Of a DNA stretch of 64,000 bases, positions 49,419 through 58,187 are shown one piece after another (position 1 is the stretch's first letter; the number at the start of each line of letters is the position of its first letter). A model generated the notes under the pieces. That model was not told the DNA's origin. It searched no databases and saw only the letters and a program-made list of their open reading frames with translations. The stretch comes from Pseudoflavitalea rhizosphaerae (lineage in GTDB: Bacteria; Bacteroidota; Bacteroidia; Chitinophagales; Chitinophagaceae). The position numbers and the translations under genes were made by a program. The stretch spans positions 248,001-312,000 of the forward strand of contig NZ_RCSU01000006.1 of NCBI RefSeq assembly GCF_003991355.1, written 5' to 3'.

Positions 49419-52400
49419 ATGAATTTGCAGTCGTTGCTCGATGCGTTTAAAAAAGACCCCCGCCTTTTTCAATTGGCGGACAAGCTCTCTTTTGCCCGGC
49501 CGCAGCGCATCCATTGTGAGCACCTTCGCGGCAGTGCTGCCAGCTTTGTGATCAGCACCATCTTTCAAAATCCCGCTTCCAGTCAGTTGAACCACCTGGT
49601 GGTTTGTGAAGACGCTGAAAAAGCGGCTTACCTCCATAATTCCCTGGAGAACCTGACCAATGCACTCAATCTTTATTTCTTCCCTTCCTCATTCAAGAAC
49701 AGGAAGAATTTCCGGTTGCTGAATCCTTCGCACGTGATGTTGCGAACGGAAGCGCTTACCCGCTTCGCCGCTCAATCACAGGGCAGGGCAGGTATGCTCA
49801 TCACTTATCCCGAAGCCCTCTTCGAGAAAGTAGTGCTGCCCAATACACTCAGCGGGAATATCATCTATCTCAAATCAGGTGATACGCTCGACCTCGTGGG
49901 GCTTATGGACAAGTTAGTGGGTTACGGATTCGAGAGGACGGATTTCGTATATGAGCCAGGGCAGTTCGCACTGCGCGGCGGCATTCTCGATATCTATTCA
50001 TTCGGTAATGAAAAACCTTACCGGGTGGAACTTTTCGGAAATGATGTGGACAGTATCCGCATCTTTGATCCGGAAACACAGCTCAGCGAACGGAAATTGC
50101 TGCAGGTGACCATCATTCCCAATGTGGATACTCAGTTCGATACATCCGACAAGATCTCCCTCTTCGATTTCCTGCCGGAGAATACCGTTGTGTGGATGCA
50201 GGATTGGTCCTTTACCAAAGAACGGCTGATCATCCAGGAAGAAGACCTCGAACTCTTTCTTACCACCGTTACGCCCACGCAAAAAGCGCGTGATGCTGCC
50301 GGTGATGAAGATACCCGCATGGAAAAAACAGATACAAAGCCTGAAGATTTTGTACCTGCACTCCGGATAGAACAACAACTGCAATCCAGGCATATCGTGG
50401 CTTTCGGCCATGGTAAAGATTTCCCCGAAGGCGATCCTGCTACACACGATATTCCGGTTGACATTCATTTCAATACTAAGGCGCAGCCTGCATTCAACAG
50501 GCAGTTCGACCTGCTGATCCGCGACCTCAAAAGCTGGTCCACAAAGAATTTCGGACTCTATCTTTTTGCAGAGAACCCGCGCCAGCTGGAGCGCCTCAAC
50601 AGCATTTTCGAAGACCTGAAGGCGGAGGTATCTTTCACACCTGTACCTACATCCATCCATGAAGGCTTCATCGATGAAGATCTCAAAGTAGTTTGTTATA
50701 CGGATCACCAGATCTTCCAGCGTTACCATAAGTACAAGGTCAAACAGGCTTATAATAAGAATAAGGCCATTACACTCCGCACCCTGCGCGAGTTACAGCC
50801 CGGCGACTATGTTACGCATATCGATCACGGCGTAGGCGTATACAGTGGTTTGCAAAAGATCGAGACCAATGGAAAATTGCAGGAGGCTGTAAGGATCATT
50901 TACAAGGACAGTGATATCCTGTACGTGAACATCAACTCTCTGCACAAGATCTCCAAGTACACCGGCAAGGAGGGATCCGTTCCGAAAGTGAATAAACTGG
51001 GAAGCGATGCATGGAACCGGCTGAAAGAAAAAACAAAAACGAAAGTTAAAGAGATTGCCTTCGACCTTATTAAACTGTACGCGCAAAGGAAGGCCCAGCA
51101 AGGGTTTCAGCATACTCCGGATAATTACATGCAAACCGAGCTGGAGGCCAGTTTCATTTACGAAGACACACCGGACCAAAGTAAGGCCACTACCGATGTG
51201 AAACGCGATATGGAACAACCGTCTCCCATGGACCGTCTTGTTTGCGGCGATGTAGGCTTCGGCAAAACAGAGATCGCCATCCGCGCAGCTTTCAAATCCT
51301 GTGTGGATGGAAAGCAGGCTGCCGTATTGGTGCCTACCACTATCCTCGCATATCAACACTATAAAACCTTCAGTGAACGGCTCAAGGATTTTCCTGTGAC
51401 CATCGATTATGTGAACCGCTTCAAATCCGCCAAGGAAAAGAAAGAGACTTTCAAAAGACTGGAAGAAGGAAAGATCGATATCGTTATTGGCACACATGCC
51501 ATCCTGGGCAAGGATGTGAAGTTCAAAGACCTTGGCCTGCTGGTGATAGATGAAGAACAGAAGTTCGGAGTGGCGCATAAAGAGAAGATCAAAACCCTCC
51601 GGACCAATGTGGATTGCCTTACTTTAACGGCAACGCCTATCCCAAGGACATTGCAGTTCAGCCTGATGGGCGCGCGGGACCTCAGCATCATCAATACGCC
51701 GCCGCCGAACAGGCAGCCGATCCAAACGGAAGTGGCTGTGATGAATGATGATCTGCTGCGCGATGCCATTTATTTCGAGACTGAACGCGGAGGACAGGTC
51801 TTCTTCATCCATAACCGGATCCAGGGGCTGGCTGAAATGAAGATGAAATTGCAGGGCCTTTGTCCTGATCTCAGTATCGGTTTCGCACATGGCCAGTTGG
51901 AAGGGCATGAGCTGGAGGAAAAGATCCTGGACTTCATCAATAAGAAATACGATGTACTCATCTGTACCAATATCGTGGAGAGTGGAGTGGATATTCCTAA
52001 TGTGAATACCATCATCGTGAACAATGCGCACCATTTCGGTCTGAGTGATCTGCACCAGCTGCGTGGCCGCGTGGGAAGAAGCAATCGCAAAGCCTTTTGT
52101 TACCTGCTGGCGCCGCCGATGAGCACCCTGCCCCCCGATTCCCGCAAACGCCTGCAAACACTGGAACAGCACAGTGAGCTCGGTAGCGGCTTCCAGATCG
52201 CCATGCGCGACCTCGATATCCGGGGCGCCGGTAATATGCTGGGGGGTGAGCAGAGCGGATTTATGGCCGAGATCGGATTCGAGATGTACCAGAAGATCCT
52301 CGATGAAGCCATCAAAGAGCTGAAGCGTACCGAATTCCGTAATCTCTTCAAGGAAGAGATTGCCAAACAGGAAGATTATGTGCAGGATTGCACCATCGAT

Positions 52401-52862
52401 ACCGATCTTGAAATACTGATCCCTGATAGCTATGTGGAAAGCATCACCGAAAGACTGACGCTGTACACCAGGCTGGACAATTGTGAGGATGAACCAGCCC
52501 TGCAGGAATTCCACCAGGAACTGAATGATCGTTTCGGGCCTGTGCCGCCACAGGTGGATGATCTCTTTGAAACCGTACGTGCCCGGAGGGTTGGCGTGGA
52601 ATTAGGTTTTGAAAAGATGACATTGAAAGACGAAACCCTGCGCTGTTATTTCGTGAACAAACCTGATTCCCCTTATTTTGAATCACCTGTTTTCCAACAG
52701 ATCCTCAATTTTGTGCAAACGCAGGTGAACAATGCGAGACTGAAACAAACAGAAAGGTCCTTCCTGCTGATCGTTACAGATATCAAAAGCATGAACAAAC
52801 TGGTGGCATTCCTGAAAAGGATGCAGGACTTTGTAAGTGCGGAAACAGCAGCTATCAAATAA
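49419..52862 (+). CDS. mfd: Transcription-repair coupling factor
   Basis: A 1147-residue ATP-driven DNA translocase that removes stalled RNA polymerase and recruits UvrA. Order: UvrB-like damage region (about 1-340), the RNA-polymerase-binding CarD-like domain (about 450-520, with GDYVTHIDHGVGVYSGLQK), the RecG-like helicase domains (about 560-960: Walker A GDVGFGKTEIA near residue 610, DEEQ box near 710, TATPIPRTLQFSLMGARDLS, GRVGRS) and the C-terminal regulatory domain (about 990-1140). Full length, no damage. It stands alone, with hairpin repeats on both sides of the gene (copies 2 and 3). Confidence 0.97.
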   Translation: MNLQSLLDAFKKDPRLFQLADKLSFARPQRIHCEHLRGSAASFVISTIFQNPASSQLNHLVVCEDAEKAAYLHNSLENLTNALNLYFFPSSFKNRKNFRLLNPSHVMLRTEALTRFAAQSQGRAGMLITYPEALFEKVVLPNTLSGNIIYLKSGDTLDLVGLMDKLVGYGFERTDFVYEPGQFALRGGILDIYSFGNEKPYRVELFGNDVDSIRIFDPETQLSERKLLQVTIIPNVDTQFDTSDKISLFDFLPENTVVWMQDWSFTKERLIIQEEDLELFLTTVTPTQKARDAAGDEDTRMEKTDTKPEDFVPALRIEQQLQSRHIVAFGHGKDFPEGDPATHDIPVDIHFNTKAQPAFNRQFDLLIRDLKSWSTKNFGLYLFAENPRQLERLNSIFEDLKAEVSFTPVPTSIHEGFIDEDLKVVCYTDHQIFQRYHKYKVKQAYNKNKAITLRTLRELQPGDYVTHIDHGVGVYSGLQKIETNGKLQEAVRIIYKDSDILYVNINSLHKISKYTGKEGSVPKVNKLGSDAWNRLKEKTKTKVKEIAFDLIKLYAQRKAQQGFQHTPDNYMQTELEASFIYEDTPDQSKATTDVKRDMEQPSPMDRLVCGDVGFGKTEIAIRAAFKSCVDGKQAAVLVPTTILAYQHYKTFSERLKDFPVTIDYVNRFKSAKEKKETFKRLEEGKIDIVIGTHAILGKDVKFKDLGLLVIDEEQKFGVAHKEKIKTLRTNVDCLTLTATPIPRTLQFSLMGARDLSIINTPPPNRQPIQTEVAVMNDDLLRDAIYFETERGGQVFFIHNRIQGLAEMKMKLQGLCPDLSIGFAHGQLEGHELEEKILDFINKKYDVLICTNIVESGVDIPNVNTIIVNNAHHFGLSDLHQLRGRVGRSNRKAFCYLLAPPMSTLPPDSRKRLQTLEQHSELGSGFQIAMRDLDIRGAGNMLGGEQSGFMAEIGFEMYQKILDEAIKELKRTEFRNLFKEEIAKQEDYVQDCTIDTDLEILIPDSYVESITERLTLYTRLDNCEDEPALQEFHQELNDRFGPVPPQVDDLFETVRARRVGVELGFEKMTLKDETLRCYFVNKPDSPYFESPVFQQILNFVQTQVNNARLKQTERSFLLIVTDIKSMNKLVAFLKRMQDFVSAETAAIK

Positions 52863-52901
52863 TCCTGAGCGCCCGGGGGCTAAAAAAGACCGGAGAGCTG
52901 G

Positions 52902-53007
52902 CAGTCGCTCGCGTCCCCGCGAGTGACTTGTATTTGCTCGCCTCTGGCGAACACCGTGTCGCCGGAGGCGACGGAATAACCGTCACTCGCGGGGACGCGA
53001 GCGACTG
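52902..53007 (+). repeat. 106-bp four-hairpin repeat, copy 3, with compensatory changes
   Basis: Same length and order as copies 1 and 2, but in both outer hairpins the loop-closing pair has switched from C-G to G-C (GTCGCTCGCG-TCCC-CGCGAGTGAC and GTCACTCGCG-GGGA-CGCGAGCGAC). All four changed bases keep the pairing. The left inner hairpin is GCTCGCC-TCT-GGCGAAC. The right end overlaps the 3' end of the TPR gene, supplying its last codons and stop. Confidence 0.9.
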
Positions 53008-53930
53008 CTCCCCGACGGTGCATTTTTCCTGAGACTTCTCAGCCAGGCGAGAAAGATCATCACCAGCGCCAGTAACGGGATGGCCCACACGATAGTGGCC
53101 CATCTGAAAGTATCCTTCACTTCTTTCTGTGAAGCCTTCACACCATTGATGCGGACATCGATACTGTCTTTCAATGTTGAATCATACTTCAGCGCATATT
53201 GATAGAATTCTAATGCTGCGCCCAGCGAATCCGTTTTGGCAACGATGTCAGCAAAATCGGTAACCAGTTGTCCAACCACCGCATTGGGCGGCGCAATGAA
53301 GCTGATACGCTCATGCAACTGGTAAGCGATCTGAAGCTTCAATGAATCGGCCGGGCGGGGAAAACGATAAGTTTTATCTGTCAGCCAGTCCTGGAAATTT
53401 CCGGTGTTGAGGTTGATGATCTTTTTATAATCGGGTGTTGCGGCCAGCTGTTCTTCCAGGATGCGGATATGGATCCATTCGGAACCAAAGTGAGAGAGCG
53501 GGTTGATGGCAACAGCTTTTTGTAGCAGCTCCAGCGCTTTGGCTTTATCGCCATTGAGTTCGTATGCGGTGCCGAGATTGGCTACGATATTGTATTCGTT
53601 TGGGTGTAACCGGTAGAGCTCCTGAAGTATCTTCAGCCCTGCTGCTTTATCGCCAATCTTAATCTGGGCCACGGCATAGTCCGATCGTTCCCTGTAATCC
53701 ATTTTGCCTGTTTTCTTTTCTGCCATTGCATTCATACGGCGGAGTGCATCATTGTCGAATCCATGCCACCAGTATGGCACTTCACCTTTGTTTGCATGCA
53801 GAAGTCCATGCAGATATATTTTTTCATTGGCCAGCGGCATCTTTGCGATTTGATATTCATTCAGGCAGGCGGATGCTGCAGAGCTGATCAATATGGCTGC
53901 ACCAACAAGAATATGGAGGGGTTTGAACAT
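52983..53930 (-). CDS. TPR repeat protein with C-terminal membrane helix
   Basis: A 315-residue protein with a signal-like start ending AASAC (Cys22, possible lipobox). Tetratricopeptide units run from about residues 75 to 150 (GLKILQELYRLHPNEYNIVANLGTAYELNG is the clearest pair of helices), then less regular helices and a membrane helix near the end (ATIVWAIPLLALVMIFLAWL). The final residues SRSRPRE are encoded by copy 3 of the 106-bp repeat, and the stop TGA comes from its outer hairpin. So the original C-terminus has probably been replaced. Role unknown; likely a protein-interaction scaffold. Confidence 0.8.
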   Translation of the reverse strand: MFKPLHILVGAAILISSAASACLNEYQIAKMPLANEKIYLHGLLHANKGEVPYWWHGFDNDALRRMNAMAEKKTGKMDYRERSDYAVAQIKIGDKAAGLKILQELYRLHPNEYNIVANLGTAYELNGDKAKALELLQKAVAINPLSHFGSEWIHIRILEEQLAATPDYKKIINLNTGNFQDWLTDKTYRFPRPADSLKLQIAYQLHERISFIAPPNAVVGQLVTDFADIVAKTDSLGAALEFYQYALKYDSTLKDSIDVRINGVKASQKEVKDTFRWATIVWAIPLLALVMIFLAWLRSLRKNAPSGSSRSRPRE

Positions 53931-53981
53931 AATCTGTAATTATTAGACTGTTTATACGACTGATAATATAAACAAACAGCC

Positions 53982-54362
53982 ATGAACGCGCAAGATACGA
54001 ACTCTATTTTCGGAACTGCCGATATGCCTCCGGTTCCTCCCGCCAGTGAAGAGAAAACGATGGCGATACTATCACATATTCTCGCAATTGTTCCGGGGAT
54101 TGGAATTTTGGCTCCGCTGGTGATCTATCTTGTAAAAAGAAATGAAGGCAGTTTTGTAGAATTTCATGCCCGTGAATCCCTGAATTTCCAGATCACGATC
54201 TTACTGGCTTATATTATTTCGGCCATCCTGATCATTGTACTGGTGGGATTACTCTTCTTATGGGTATTGCCTGTAGTGAATATCGTACTGGTAATTGTTG
54301 CCACCATTCGTGCTTCAGAAGGCAGGTATTACCGGTATCCTTTCTGTATAAGGATGGTATAA
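53982..54362 (+). CDS. DUF4870 family membrane protein
   Basis: A 126-residue protein with three or four hydrophobic helices (MAILSHILAIVPGIGILAPLVIYL, then FQITILLAYIISAILIIVLVGLL), matching DUF4870/Tic20-like small membrane proteins. The motif VEFHARESLNFQITI is the family signature. Function unknown. Divergent from the TPR gene and convergent with the GNAT gene, the stops 4 bp apart. Confidence 0.85.
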   Translation: MNAQDTNSIFGTADMPPVPPASEEKTMAILSHILAIVPGIGILAPLVIYLVKRNEGSFVEFHARESLNFQITILLAYIISAILIIVLVGLLFLWVLPVVNIVLVIVATIRASEGRYYRYPFCIRMV

Positions 54363-54366
54363 ATAA

Positions 54367-54798
54367 TCAGTAAAGTACTTTCTCCATAATAAAGTGTGGA
54401 ATAGTCACTTCATCGAATCGGTCTCCCCTGATTTCATATCCCAGTTTCTCGTAAAAGCCTGTGGCTGAGGCGCGGGCATGCATGGTCATTCTGCTGTAAC
54501 CGCGGTCGCGGGCCAGGTTTTCTGCAAACTGCATAAGGGCTCGTCCGATGCCTTTACCCTGGAGGTTATTGAGTACCGCCATTTGTCGAAGACGGACCGT
54601 TTGGGCGTCTGCGCGAATGAGCATACAGCAGCCGAGCATCTTTTCTTCTTCAAAAGCTCCTATCAGAATTTCTTCTTTTTCAGACTCCAGTTCTTCTGGG
54701 GTGAAGGACAGGCCGAGAGGCTTGCGCAGAATTTCTAAGCGCAGGTTAACCATCTGCTGGTATTCAAAAGAGCCGTGATCTATTATTTTGAGGGCCAT
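54367..54798 (-). CDS. GNAT family N-acetyltransferase
   Basis: A 143-residue acetyl-CoA-dependent transferase. The acetyl-CoA loop is RQMAVLNNLQGKGIGRALM (Q/R-x-x-G-x-G/A type), followed by FYEKLGYEIRGD near the C-terminus, the usual aromatic end block. Closest in layout to ElaA- or YjdJ-like small GNATs; the acceptor is not predictable. Confidence 0.85.
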   Translation of the reverse strand: MALKIIDHGSFEYQQMVNLRLEILRKPLGLSFTPEELESEKEEILIGAFEEEKMLGCCMLIRADAQTVRLRQMAVLNNLQGKGIGRALMQFAENLARDRGYSRMTMHARASATGFYEKLGYEIRGDRFDEVTIPHFIMEKVLY

Positions 54799-55022
54799 AC
54801 CTGGGATTTGGGTGATGATACAGGTGTCTGCAATTTAACGATTTACCCCATTACCGGGAGGTTTTCAAGTATATAAAATTATGCAATATAAGCAGGATTC
54901 ATTCCGGTGGATTATCTTCGGCGCCCGGCTGTCAGCGAAGGCTGGAAGCGGGATGGCGGATAGTACTACAAAACGGCGAAAGAACAAAATATTCACAGCA
55001 TTAATTAAAAACCAGCCGATTG

Positions 55023-55051
55023 TTGTTATAATCCCAAAATCTATATTTTTG
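55023..55051 (+). promoter_or_regulatory. Promoter of acpP-fabF
   Basis: TTG at 55023-55025 and TATTTTTG at 55044-55051, 18 bp apart, agree with the Bacteroidota -33/-7 pattern. The acpP ATG is 25 bp downstream. Confidence 0.6.
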
Positions 55052-55075
55052 CAGCCGTAACTAAACTTTACAAAA

Positions 55076-55312
55076 ATGTCAGACATTGCAACAAGAGTAA
55101 AAAAGATTATTGTTGATAAGTTAGGTGTAGAAGAAGCAGAAGTTACCAATGAGGCTTCTTTCACCAATGATTTGGGTGCCGACTCTCTGGACACCGTGGA
55201 ACTGATTATGGAATTTGAAAAAGAATTCAACATTTCCATTCCTGATGAGCAAGCTGAAACCATAACAACAGTTGGTCAGGCTATTGCTTACTTAGAAGAA
55301 CATGCTAAGTAA
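55076..55312 (+). CDS. acpP: Acyl carrier protein
   Basis: A 78-residue acidic carrier of fatty-acid intermediates. The phosphopantetheine site [12 protein letters not shown] carries Ser37; the rest of the helix pattern ([17 protein letters not shown], then [20 protein letters not shown]) is complete. fabF follows after about 107 bp on the same strand, a common arrangement. Confidence 0.98.
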   Translation: MSDIATRVKKIIVDKLGVEEAEVTNEASFTNDLGADSLDTVELIMEFEKEFNISIPDEQAETITTVGQAIAYLEEHAK

Positions 55313-55419
55313 ACTGAAACTTGTTTCAGGTGCAATAAATTAAATCCGCTCTTCAATAGCTGGCAGTAGCCGCAGGGGCGGATTTGTTACTTAATTTAAC
55401 TCCCCCGGGAAATAGTCCT

Positions 55420-56673
55420 ATGCAATTAAAACGAGTTGTTGTAACGGGTATTGGTGCGTTGACGCCAATCGGTAATAATTTGGAAGAATACTGGAATGGT
55501 CTCATCAACGGAGTTTCCGGCGCTGATGCCATTACGTTATTTGATGCGTCAAAGTTCAAGACCCGTTTCGCTTGTGAACTCAAGAATTTTGATCCGTTAG
55601 AATTTCTGGATAAAAAAGAAGCAAGAAAACTGGACCGATTCACACAAACAGCATTGGTTGTAAGTGACCAGGCTGTGAATGATGCGGGCCTCAAAGCAGA
55701 GGGCATCAATGCAGATCGCGTTGGTGTTGTATTTGCCAGTGGTATTGGTGGCCTGATCACCTTCCAGGAAGAAGTGACTGCCTTTGCACAAGGCGATGGC
55801 ACTCCACGCTTCAATCCGTTCTTCATTCCGAAGATGATTCTTGATATTGCTGCAGGACATATTTCCATGCGTCACGGATTCCGTGGCCCCAACTTCGCGG
55901 TTGTAAGTGCTTGCGCTTCTTCCACCAATGCAATCATGGAAGCCTTCAACCTGATCAGGCTCGGAAAGGCTGATGTGATTCTCGCTGGTGGTTCTGAAAG
56001 TGTGATCCGCGAAGCTGGTGTGGGCGGGTTCAATGCAATGAAAGCACTCAGCGAACGCAATGATGATCCCAAGACCGCCAGCCGCCCTTACGACAAAGAC
56101 CGTGATGGTTTTGTAATGGGCGAAGGCGCAGGAGTACTGGTACTGGAAGACCTGGACCATGCACTGGCCCGTGGAGCCAAAATCTACTGCGAGATCGCAG
56201 GATGTGGCGCCACTGCCGATGCACACCATATCACTGCTCCGCATCCGGAAGGACTGGGAGCAAAGAATGTGATGCTTTCCGCGCTGGATGATGCAGGTAT
56301 GAAGGCAACTGACATCGACTATATCAATACCCATGGAACCTCCACACCACTGGGAGATGTAGCCGAAGTAAAAGCCATTGTGGATGTATTCGGTGAACAC
56401 GCCTACAATCTCAATATCAGCTCTACCAAGTCCATGACAGGTCACTGCCTCGGCGCCGCCGGCGTTGTGGAAGCGATCGCCTGTATCATGAGCGTGGTGA
56501 ATGATATGGTGCCACCTACCATCAACCACTTTACCGATGACCCGGAGCTGGATCCACGTCTCAATTTCACCTTTGGAAAGTCCCAGAAGCGTGAAGTAAG
56601 GGCTGCACTCTCCAATACCTTCGGGTTTGGCGGGCACAATGCCTGTGTGATAGTGAAGAAATACCCGGCATAA
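55420..56673 (+). CDS. fabF: Beta-ketoacyl-ACP synthase II
   Basis: Condensing enzyme of fatty-acid elongation; 417 residues from the ATG at 55420 (MQLKRVVVTGIGALTPIG). The Cys-His-His triad is present: SACASS (Cys165), NTHGTSTPLGD and STKSMTGHCLGAAG. FGFGGHNACVIVK closes the fold. Between acpP and rnc, the order found in many Bacteroidota. Confidence 0.98.
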   Translation: MQLKRVVVTGIGALTPIGNNLEEYWNGLINGVSGADAITLFDASKFKTRFACELKNFDPLEFLDKKEARKLDRFTQTALVVSDQAVNDAGLKAEGINADRVGVVFASGIGGLITFQEEVTAFAQGDGTPRFNPFFIPKMILDIAAGHISMRHGFRGPNFAVVSACASSTNAIMEAFNLIRLGKADVILAGGSESVIREAGVGGFNAMKALSERNDDPKTASRPYDKDRDGFVMGEGAGVLVLEDLDHALARGAKIYCEIAGCGATADAHHITAPHPEGLGAKNVMLSALDDAGMKATDIDYINTHGTSTPLGDVAEVKAIVDVFGEHAYNLNISSTKSMTGHCLGAAGVVEAIACIMSVVNDMVPPTINHFTDDPELDPRLNFTFGKSQKREVRAALSNTFGFGGHNACVIVKKYPA

Positions 56674-56776
56674 TTAGTTTGCGCGTATTTGCTTGCTGCT
56701 TGCTGTTCCAAGGAAATCATGTACCGTACCCATGAATGATTTTTTGGCTTAATGAAAAAATTGTAGCTTAATAATA

Positions 56777-57505
56777 GTGGGACTCCTGGACCGATTTTTT
56801 GGCAAAGGGAACGATCTTTCTTTCAAAAAGAACCTTCGTAATGTACTGGGATTCATCCCGGGGAAGCTTCCTTTGTATCAGGCCGCCCTTACACACAGAT
56901 CTGTAAGGGATAGCGCCGATGAGAACAACGAACGACTCGAATACCTTGGTGATGCCATCCTCTCCGGCATCGTAGCAGATTATCTTTTCAAAAAATATCC
57001 CTATCGCGAAGAAGGCTTCCTCACCGAAATGCGCAGCAAAATGGTGAACAGGAACAAGCTGAATGAGATCGCCATAAAAATGGGCCTCAAGAAGATCACC
57101 TTCTATAATAAGTTCGACAATTCACTCAAGATGAGCCAGATCTTTGGCAATACACTGGAAGCGGTTGTGGGAGCTATTTACCTCGATAAAGGATTCGTAA
57201 AGACCAAGAAGTGGGTACTCGAATGCATCATCATTCCTCACCTCTACATGGAGGACCTCGAAAATCTCGAGATCAATCACAAAAATAAATTGTACGGCTG
57301 GGCCAATAAGAATGGCAAGAACCTTGAATTCGAAACTCTCGATGAGCGGATCGAAGGTGGCCGGAGGCTCTTTACCATCGGCGCAGTGGTAGATGGAGAT
57401 CTGCTTGCCGAAGGCAAGGCCTATAATAAAAAAGACGCCAGCCAGATCGCAGCAGCCATTGCTATCGATAAGCTGGGATTGAATAAAACAGAGATCGAAG
57501 AGTGA
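56777..57505 (+). CDS. rnc: Ribonuclease III
   Basis: Double-strand-specific endonuclease that processes rRNA precursors and structured mRNAs. 242 residues, starting at GTG (56777). The signature ENNERLEYLGDAILSG (Glu52 and Asp59) and the later KTLEAVVGAIYLD-type helix (GNTLEAVVGAIYLDKG) give the two-metal site; the dsRNA-binding domain is at the end (KNKLYGWANKNGKNLEFET, then KDASQIAAAIAIDKLG). It follows fabF by 103 bp. Confidence 0.97.
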   Translation: MGLLDRFFGKGNDLSFKKNLRNVLGFIPGKLPLYQAALTHRSVRDSADENNERLEYLGDAILSGIVADYLFKKYPYREEGFLTEMRSKMVNRNKLNEIAIKMGLKKITFYNKFDNSLKMSQIFGNTLEAVVGAIYLDKGFVKTKKWVLECIIIPHLYMEDLENLEINHKNKLYGWANKNGKNLEFETLDERIEGGRRLFTIGAVVDGDLLAEGKAYNKKDASQIAAAIAIDKLGLNKTEIEE

Positions 57506-57527
57506 TCGTTACTAATAACTTCTTTCA

Positions 57528-57602
57528 CTAGCCCCTCAGGCATACGAATACAAAGGCCAGCATCAACCATATCCAGGTTTTCAGTCTGTTGGGAGGTCGC
57601 AT
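57528..57602 (-). CDS. Possible 24-residue membrane peptide
   Basis: ATG to TAG gives a basic N-terminus (MRPPNRLKTW) and one hydrophobic segment (WLMLAFVFVCL). It lies in the gap between rnc and the epimerase, in a region with no other feature. It could equally be a chance frame; there is no family match to support it. Confidence 0.2.
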   Translation of the reverse strand: MRPPNRLKTWIWLMLAFVFVCLRG

Positions 57603-57702
57603 AGGCAATCGTTTTTAATGTTGACCGAATCCACATTGAACTGAGAGATAAGCAGGCAGTTTTTTCAGACGGGTAATTGACAGTAAAAGGTACAATAGTT
57701 TT

Positions 57703-58101
57703 TTATCTTTCCATACATAATTCTATCAACACGCCATTGGTATGTTTGGGATGAAGAAAGCAAACCAGTTTATTATCAGCGCCTTGTTTAGGTTGTTGGT
57801 TCAGCAGTACAAATCCTTCAGCCTGTAATCTTTTCATTTCCGCCTCGATATCGGCCACTTCAAAGGCGATATGGTGAATACCTTCTCCTTTCTTCTCTAC
57901 AAATTTTGCGATCACGCCATCTTCACTGGTACTTTCCAGTAATTCTATCTTGGTTTCTCCCTGGCGGAAAAATGCTGTATTCACTTTTTCTCCTGTTACT
58001 TCTTCAGTTTTATAACATTCCGTGTTCAACAATTTTTCAAACAGGGGCACTGAACTGCTGAGGCTTTTCACGGCAATACCGATATGTTCTACTTTCAACA
58101 T
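57703..58101 (-). CDS. mce: Methylmalonyl-CoA epimerase
   Basis: A 132-residue VOC-fold metalloenzyme interconverting (R)- and (S)-methylmalonyl-CoA, linking propionyl-CoA or odd-chain breakdown to succinyl-CoA. Metal ligands lie in HIGIAVKSL, GIHHIAFEV and the final GVLIELC. Length and motifs are typical. Transcribed alone and divergent from the cysteine desulfurase gene. Confidence 0.95.
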   Translation of the reverse strand: MLKVEHIGIAVKSLSSSVPLFEKLLNTECYKTEEVTGEKVNTAFFRQGETKIELLESTSEDGVIAKFVEKKGEGIHHIAFEVADIEAEMKRLQAEGFVLLNQQPKQGADNKLVCFLHPKHTNGVLIELCMER

Positions 58102-58187
58102 GGCATATGTTTTTGCGGGCCTAAAAATACCCGCATTTGAACTATTTTTACGCGCATTGGTTGATATTTAATTCTTCATTCCTGCAA

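Noticed and set aside
52855-53103. 82-residue minus-strand open frame over the third hairpin repeat
   Set aside because: It mixes an out-of-frame part of the TPR gene with the repeat; no start signal or family support.
54881-55060. 59-codon plus-strand open frame upstream of acpP
   Set aside because: It runs through the acpP promoter element and has no recognisable protein features.
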